64,000 nt of DNA, taken from the NCBI RefSeq assembly GCF_027887165.1, contig NC_077230.1, forward strand, positions 344,935,850 to 344,999,849, in the 5' to 3' direction. Of this stretch, positions 57,806 through 64,000 are shown one piece after another. The stretch comes from Monodelphis domestica. Taxonomy: Eukaryota > Chordata > Mammalia > Didelphimorphia > Didelphidae. A program made the position numbers and the translations under genes. The notes under the pieces were generated by a model. The model was not told where the DNA came from. It did not search any database and saw nothing but the letters and a program-made list of their open reading frames with translations. The number at the start of each line of letters is the position of its first letter. Within the stretch, counting starts at the first letter, position 1.

Positions 57806-58929
57806 CAATTTTGGCTAGGGCTCATTTTGTGATGAGGATCTTGGTTCAGCCTGGGACAAGGATTAGGATCAATCTGAGACTAGCGTGAGGCCTTCACTGT
57901 GAATTATAAAATCATTGATCCAGTCCTGGAAGACACCAGAGAGGTCATCTAGTCCAAGTCAGGGTCCATCAGAATTACTGTTATACAAATTCATTACCCT
58001 ATACTTCCTACATGAAGCCCTAAGTAAGTTTAGGTTGGTAGCAATTAAGAACCTTAAGGTCTATTCCCAATAGTGCCAACCAATGCAGAGGGACAATCAG
58101 GTCCTTCCATAAGAATCTGTAAAGTTCTCTTTTGTCTTTCTCTTCTAGTCTCTGAAAAACTTAACCCCAAAATCAAGCTCAGTTTTTTTACCTTTTCCAC
58201 TGTTAACCAAGGAAATGCCAAGAAATCTGTTGTCTCCTAAGTCCTGAATCTTCTGGGCTTCATTATATCTTTTGCTGTGATAATTAATATCCAGGAGCCT
58301 GGTGCAGTTCTTCTGCTTGTAGCCTCCAATCTCAGCTGGCAGCAATAAGTCTTGGTCTGACACAATCAGGCAATTCTCAGTTCCTATTTCTGTAATTCTC
58401 TTCATGCATAGTACATTGGTCTTTCCACAGGCACATGTCTGCCTTTTGATTGAGGTGGCCTGAGAGTCTATTTTCCCCTTCTTCCCTCATTTCTTCCCTT
58501 GCTTTCTTTCCCATCTGTTCCTTCCTCTCTGCTCTCACAGGCACCATCCTAAGACCAGTCCTGCCACCTAAGAGCCTTCTAAAGGGTCTTTTTGTCTTGT
58601 CTTGTCTTGGCCCTTTTGGGCCATCTTTCATTTGCTACCATACTGATATTCTTATTGCATTGATCCATTATCTTCCAAATTCAAATTCCATTCATTGAAA
58701 AACCATTTGCTTCCTCCAAATAAATCTTCCATACCCCCTCCTCTCCCTCTCTTCTTTTCTCCCTTCTCCTTTGTTTATCTTTTTTTTTCCTTTCTTCCCT
58801 CTATTTTTCAATCCATCCTTTCCCCCACTGTTAGAAAAATCTTTTTTTAACGTATAGATCAAGTTGTATCACTACTTTGTTTAAAAAAAAAAAAAAGAAC
58901 AAGCTACTTAAACTGGTGACTCTTTGCAA
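57806..58929. other. Spacer with minisatellite and MIR-like remnant
   Basis: 57,810-57,900 continues the ggttcagcctgggacaagga minisatellite; 57,900-57,965 has ccagagaggtcatctagtcc, MIR-type. From 58,052 it is collinear with 7,983-8,889 of copy A. No gene. Confidence 0.45.
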
Positions 58930-59197
58930 CAAATTTCTCCCTTCCGTGCATTTTGTGGTCCTGATTAAATGATTTACTATCTCTGACTCCAAAACACACC
59001 CTATTCTTTCCTGCCTCTGTGCCTTGGCTCACACTGTATCTTCTGCTTCTAAAATCCTTCCTTCCCTTCTCTGCCTGTTAAAATCCAAGCTCTTCCTTCA
59101 AAATCCTTCTTACATGCTATCTCATCCAGGAGGTTTCTATTCCTGCCAGACACAACCTGTCCCTTCTGACCTCACAGTCTGTTTTCACCACTTTATT
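58930..59197. repeat. L2-type LINE remnant, left part
   Basis: Counterpart of 8,890-9,131; continues after the LTRs at 60,289-60,390. Confidence 0.55.
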
Positions 59198-60288
59198 TGA
59201 AGTGGGGAACTTCATAAATTGAGTCCAAACACCCCCAAATTCAATTGATGGAACCATTATTTATTGATTAATAAAGAATCTACCAGCTGGGACAGACTTC
59301 CCTAGTGGAAGCTGCATTAGACTGACATTACAGGATAGCTTATATAGATTACAAAATACAAAGTTATTTCCTTTCACATACAGGTTCTTATTTGACAATC
59401 AAACAAACCTCATCACAAACACAGTTATGTGTGGTCAGTGAGGAGTGGACAATACTCAGGTTATTCGGGAGTTATTTACTTTCACATGTACTTAATCACT
59501 TATCCCTAGTTAGCTAAGTGTTATCTTGTATTGTAATGGTGAAAATTTCACCTTTATAAGATTGTTGTAATATTGAACAATGGCCGCCAAGGAATTTACT
59601 TATGAAATTCCTAAAATGAAACACTCAAGTCAGAATGGAGTTTATGGAGGTTTAATCACAATGGGAGTAGGGAAAAGGAGAGGGAGAGAAGGAGAGAGGA
59701 GAAAAGGGAAAGGGGCTACTCAACCTCTGACCAAGGCAGAGTGAGTTCTAGGCCCAAAGGGCCAAGGTGGAAAGAATCAGTCCTTAACTCACGTGAGTGA
59801 TCTGAAGGAAAGCTGTCTGCGGGCGTCCTCCCTGTCCAGGCTTCTCACAGGAACTCCTGTCTAGCTCTCTCCACAGGAAGTGAGCAAATTCCAGAGGCTG
59901 TTTCCTACCTCACTTCCTGTGCCTCACAAGTGCCAATGGTTGTCTCTAGCTTGGCTTAGGACAGCCCAGGTGGGCAGTTAGTTATTTCTGATTTTGTCAT
60001 TGACTAGCACATGCCCGTGTAGGGTGGGTGTGCACAATTTTTGGGTGCTAGACCAAGATGGAGACTTTTAAAATTCACAGTGTTCCATCCTGACCTCTTT
60101 GATGTTCCTTTGTTTCCTGACCATCCTATTTCTCATCTTTATACTAATTAGAGTCTAGTCTGCATTTGCATAAGCTGTTTGACCTCCTGGGGGCAGCCAG
60201 ACTTGGTCTGTTCCCTAAATATGTAGGAAGGGATTGATTTGCTTTATCTTTTTCAATTTTATTATCTTCCCTTATTAGGACTACTTCA
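59198..60288. mobile_element. Outer LTR with a second LTR nested in it, copy B only
   Basis: Begins TGAAGTGGGGAACTTC, ends GACTACTTCA, flanked by att on both sides; copy A reads ctttattcatt at the empty site. The left part matches the solo LTR at 31,832. It contains the inner LTR at 59,532-60,079. ERV fossils, inserted after the duplication. Confidence 0.6.
59532..60079. mobile_element. Inner LTR, nested
   Basis: TGTAATGGTGAAAATTTC to aaaattcaca, 548 bp, flanks gtat and gtgt. It shares the phrase caagtcag..ggattt/tggagtttatgg with the LTR at 5,482. GC-richer than the outer LTR. ERV fossil. Confidence 0.5.
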
Positions 60289-61291
60289 ATTCATTATGCT
60301 TATTGCATATTCTAGACATCTGCATTGATATCTTATCTTCCTACTAGACTATGAGCTCCATGAAGGCAAGGACTACTTTAGCTAGGCCTTTCAATTCCTT
60401 CAGGGGAAAGCACAATGTTCTGCACTCTGTAATAACAATGAGGATGGTAATGGTCAGAGTGAGGGCCAGTCTAAACAATTACTCAGCCCAACTTCAAGCA
60501 GGTACCAAAATGCTAGCTCTGGTGTCCTTATACTTTTATCATGTGAGAACACAACTGGATAGTTCACTAGGTGGGGGGAAAGCCTGGACACGTCAATCAA
60601 TTGTAAACCTCAGTCTAGGTACAGAACAAAAGGCATTGATTAATGTAGATGCCTTTAATATCCATTGAGTAACTAAAATAATGCTTCATAGGAAGCATGT
60701 TCAGATTAGCTGAAGAACCTATATTCCTGTGGATGAACTTCATGATTCATGTATAAAATATAAAACCAGTTTAGAACCCAACACTGTACAAACAGAATCC
60801 CAGGGGTAGAAATCAATGATGGCAGCATCTCCATCATGAGTCAAAGACAGGCTGCATACAATGAGGAGGTGCTGCCAAAGCTTTAGTCTCCTTCCTCTTC
60901 TCTCCCAAGTGATTACTTCTTGAGGGCATAGATGGAAGCTTCTTTCCTTTGCCAGATTCACAAATCCCTGGGATCTGAACTGGCTCACTATTTTCGAGGT
61001 CACTAACAGGGTAGGATTAAGCTTCCTGAACCATTCCACACCCTTCCTGGTCAATGTTCTGCTAGTAAATCAAATGGTTTTCAAATACATCTGAATAAAT
61101 TAAGAACTATCACCCCTTTCCTGTCCCTCCCTCCCCCACTCAGTCTAAATCATATACTAGATTGGTTGATTGGTTCAGCTGAGATTGAATAAAAAACTGA
61201 GACATGTTGTCACCTGGTAAAGGTATGCAAGAAATAACATGTGATTACTTTAAGTGGGGTGGAATAATTATCTAGGCTGACCTCCAGTCTT
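60289..61291. other. Spacer with the identical block
   Basis: Counterpart of 9,132-10,128. 60,669-61,309 is identical to 9,506-10,146. No gene recognised. Confidence 0.6.
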
Positions 61292-61545
61292 AACAACAAC
61301 AACAATCAACAACAATAGCTGGCATTTAAGGTTTGTGAACCACTTTACATCCATTATCTCATTTGATCAGCAGACACAATTCAATTTCTACACCACTTTA
61401 GGTTCACATCCTGCTTTTCGCACACCCTATAAGACAAATACACTAGTATTATCTCCATTTTGTAGAGGCAGAAATCAGGGGAGTTACACCGCTGGTAGAC
61501 ATAGGACTAGAATTGTTCTGGCCTAATAATTACAGCTGCCCCAGT
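61292..61545 (+). mobile_element. THER1/MIR-type SINE, copy B
   Basis: Counterpart of 10,129-10,376; aacaacaacaatcaacaacaat head, cagctgcccc end. Confidence 0.7.
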
Positions 61546-63724
61546 GGACTGACTGCCTGCGGAGGAGAGGAGGGATAATAAGTCTTCCTTTACTGAACCT
61601 CTTCAAGTAGAGTCTGAGGGACCATTTTGGGAAGTGGTAGAAGCAATTACTGGTCAGGTGTGGGGTTGAACAAGGTGATCTTTGAGGTTCCTTCCAACTC
61701 TTAGGTTCTGTGACTAATATCAGTGTTCCCATTCAATAAACCTTCATGCTTAAGAAATGTTTGTTGTAGTTTGCATCATTTCCCAGGTAATTTCCATTTT
61801 CACTTCCATAGTGGGCAGAGGAAATTTCATGATTCTTTACTTCCATTTAACCAAAAGTAGGAACTGGAATAACTCAAGCCTATGTAATGGCCTGAATATT
61901 GGAAGAAAAAGTATTAGGAATGCTCTATTGTCACCTGCCTTTTGTCTAAAGAAGATGGTAGTGGATTTCTCTCAAATGTCATTGTTATCCCTGAAGCAAA
62001 ACAGGGAATTAAAAGAAACAGTAAGTGGGAAGGAACCAGAGTATAATGAGGCAGTGTCAGGATGTACCATAAACTGGAATCCTCCCTAGAGGATTTCTAA
62101 TTCTAATCTGTGGGTGTTTTAGGCTTTGATTTATGGGATTTAAACCTCTCTTTAACAGAAAAAGTGAGGATGAGAAATACTTGACAAAGGAGGCAGGAGG
62201 GAAGGCATTGAGGAAGAAAGAGACATTAGGAAGATGCCAATAACATGTCTGTGAGGGTTCAAATGGTACCGAGTTCTGAACATTCAGCTGAGGGGACAGA
62301 AGGCTTCCTAGATGAAGAAGATTTTGCATAGGGTCTTGAAAGGTGAGTAGGAAGTCAACAGAGACAGAGGGCAATGAAAGGAATTGGAGAAGACCCTAGA
62401 GGGCAAGATGATCACAAACATAGGGATGGGAGAGCTCAAGATATGTTTAAGGTTGGTTACCCTAGTGAAAAATAGAGAGAATTTATAGGTAGGCAGATTT
62501 CTGGTTAACATTAGGGAAAATCTCCTCTCAAAGATATTACAGATATAGGATGGGCTACCCTGATAGGAAGTTATAGGTCCTGACCTCTGGAGGTGTTTAA
62601 GCAGAGAACGAATGACTGTAGACAGATTTCATGCTTTGGGTAGGAAATGGGACTAGCTGTCCTCTGAAAACCCCTCTCAGTGCTGTGGCAAATGACTTAG
62701 TTTGACTGAAGACCCAAATATGTGAGGGGGAATAGAGTAGAATAAGACTAGGAAGGTATAGTGGAGACCAATTCCAGAGAGATGTTAATACCTAAGTTTA
62801 GACTCTTCTGGTTGTAGAGAACCATGGAAAGTCCTCATATTTTTAGCTACATTTTTATAATCTCTACCCCACAGGGTAGATCTCTCCCTTCTGAGCTCCA
62901 GTTTCCCCATTTCTACTTCCCCGCTTTGTATAATGGTCACTCTCCAATTCATTCCTCTCCACCAGACTATGAGTCCCCTCAGAGCCACAGTCAGATCTGA
63001 CCAAGTTCTCCACCTTTAACCATTCATAGACACCTAATACAATTCATAGAACCTTGTGCTCAATAAACTCTCATTGATTATTGATGGAAAATGAGTTTCT
63101 CTAATGGTGGGATCTCAGCCATAGGAATAAACCTTTGTAGACTTTAGGGTCAGCTGGTTTGTGGGATTTCCCCCCATATTATCCTCCCTGTGAATCACAC
63201 TGCCTATACAATGGCAAAGAATTCACAACTTCCATATGGTCCCCTGAAATCTCATAAAACTAAACCTTCCCACTCTTCAAAATGCCCAGGAGGGAATTGT
63301 ACAGCCAACTTCAAGTAAAAAAACAAACAAAAAAACAACCCTGAACTGGGAAGCAAGAGTCATACTATATGACTTTGGGCAACTCACTGAGCCTCAGTCT
63401 CCTCTTTTGTAAAATAGGGATGATGATAATACTTATTCTCTCTTTCTCCAAGTATTGGTGGGAGGCTCAGGTTACGTAATGTGGGAAGTCTCAGAGGATA
63501 CAAATAAAGGAGAAAGTGAGAGTTTAAAAGGTCATTAATGCAAGACTCATCATAGAGAGGAAGAGCAATGGCAGGAATGAACTGATGGAGAGTGAGAAAA
63601 GGTAAACAGTTCAGTGAACTCCTTAAGAATTCCACTGTAAGCCTGCAGAGGACCACAGACTGTAGCATGCTGCCATCTGATGGTCACTGTACATTTTGGT
63701 GGCCCATCAAAGAGAGGAAACCTC
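61546..63724. other. Right end of copy B
   Basis: Collinear with 10,377-12,617, with a MIR-type remnant near 63,345-63,490 and no (GA)n expansion. No gene. Confidence 0.5.
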
Positions 63725-64000
63725 TACTTCCTGTCTGACTGTTCTGGCAGGGCTACATAGAAGTTTTGGGGTTCTATGCTTAAGGTCAAAATGCCTGGCA
63801 GCAAGCAATACACCAAGTTGTATTTTTTCTTAGCTAATACTTATAATCCATATAAAACAAACTATATCACTTGACTATTGACTTAAAACTAATGGTTGTG
63901 TTATAAAAATAATCATAAAGGCTAATACTATTATAATCATAAGAATAGGTAGGGAGTTTCATACTCACTCTTTTCTACTAGTAGCAATGCAATGATCCAG
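63725..64000. mobile_element. LTR right half joined to L1 3'UTR, second copy
   Basis: About 90% identical by eye to 33,107-33,380, including the junction gggagtttca(c/t)actca...cttttctactag and the following L1 text caatgcaatgatccag. It is therefore a copy of the same LTR-into-L1 event. It runs out of the window. Confidence 0.7.

Larger units (their letters stand above)
49703..63724. repeat. Segmental duplication, copy B
   Basis: Direct-orientation counterpart of 1-12,617. Homology is provable from 49,848 because copy A is cut by the window edge; the hAT element and TSD suggest it goes further left. Right edge at 63,724, followed by sequence matching 33,107-33,380. B-specific segments: 50,074-50,570, 57,063-58,050 and 59,198-60,288. 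Confidence 0.92.

Noticed and set aside
1-64000. A bacterial-type or otherwise new multi-gene system
   Set aside because: All coding signals resolve to ORs, L1 ORFs, one ATG7 retrocopy and one unrecognised ORF; no gene cluster suggesting a new system is visible.

Overview
The window is mammalian nuclear DNA, most likely from a marsupial. The signs are full-length L1 LINEs of marsupial type, tRNA-derived CORE-SINEs of the Mar1/WALLSI and THER1/MIR kinds, L2 remnants, short hAT elements, solo LTRs, and intronless olfactory receptor (OR) genes. I could not search a database, so the species is not assigned and repeat-family names are from memory.

Layout. (1) 1-12,617 is copy A of a segmental duplication carrying an intact OR gene at 1,979-2,944. 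(2) 12,618-49,702 is a repeat-rich spacer. It holds a target-site-duplicated retro-unit (13,158-21,470) joining an ATG7 retrocopy to an L1; a second L1 with a 15-bp target-site duplication (22,667-27,790); an unrecognised minus-strand ORF with a 3'UTR-like tail (28,081-28,820); LTR and L1 remnants (29,560-33,690); an old L1 (33,700-36,728) abutted by a younger, near full-length L1 (36,729-43,772) that contains a retroposed polyadenylated sequence; and L1, L2 and MIR debris up to 49,702. (3) About 49,703-63,724 is copy B of the duplication, with a second intact OR gene at 52,335-53,300. (4) 63,725-64,000 leaves the duplication and matches an LTR/L1 junction also present near 33,100-33,380.

The only clearly intact host protein genes are the two ORs. 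They encode 321-aa receptors that differ at 7 residues and most resemble the OR2AT (OR2AT4) subfamily. The copies differ by several large events: a solo LTR in A only, nested LTRs in B only, a deletion in A that left about 40 bp of an L1 tail, and a (GA)40 tract in A only. A 641-bp stretch of the duplication is identical between the copies although the rest has diverged by roughly 1-4% by eye.

The most interesting items are the ATG7/L1 retro-unit, the LTR/L1 junction shared by two loci, the identical 641-bp block, a near-perfect 84-bp hairpin, tandem promoter-like monomers in one L1 5'UTR, and L1 copies shortened by internal deletions at short direct repeats. I saw no CRISPR array, operon, rRNA or functional tRNA gene, as expected for this kind of DNA.
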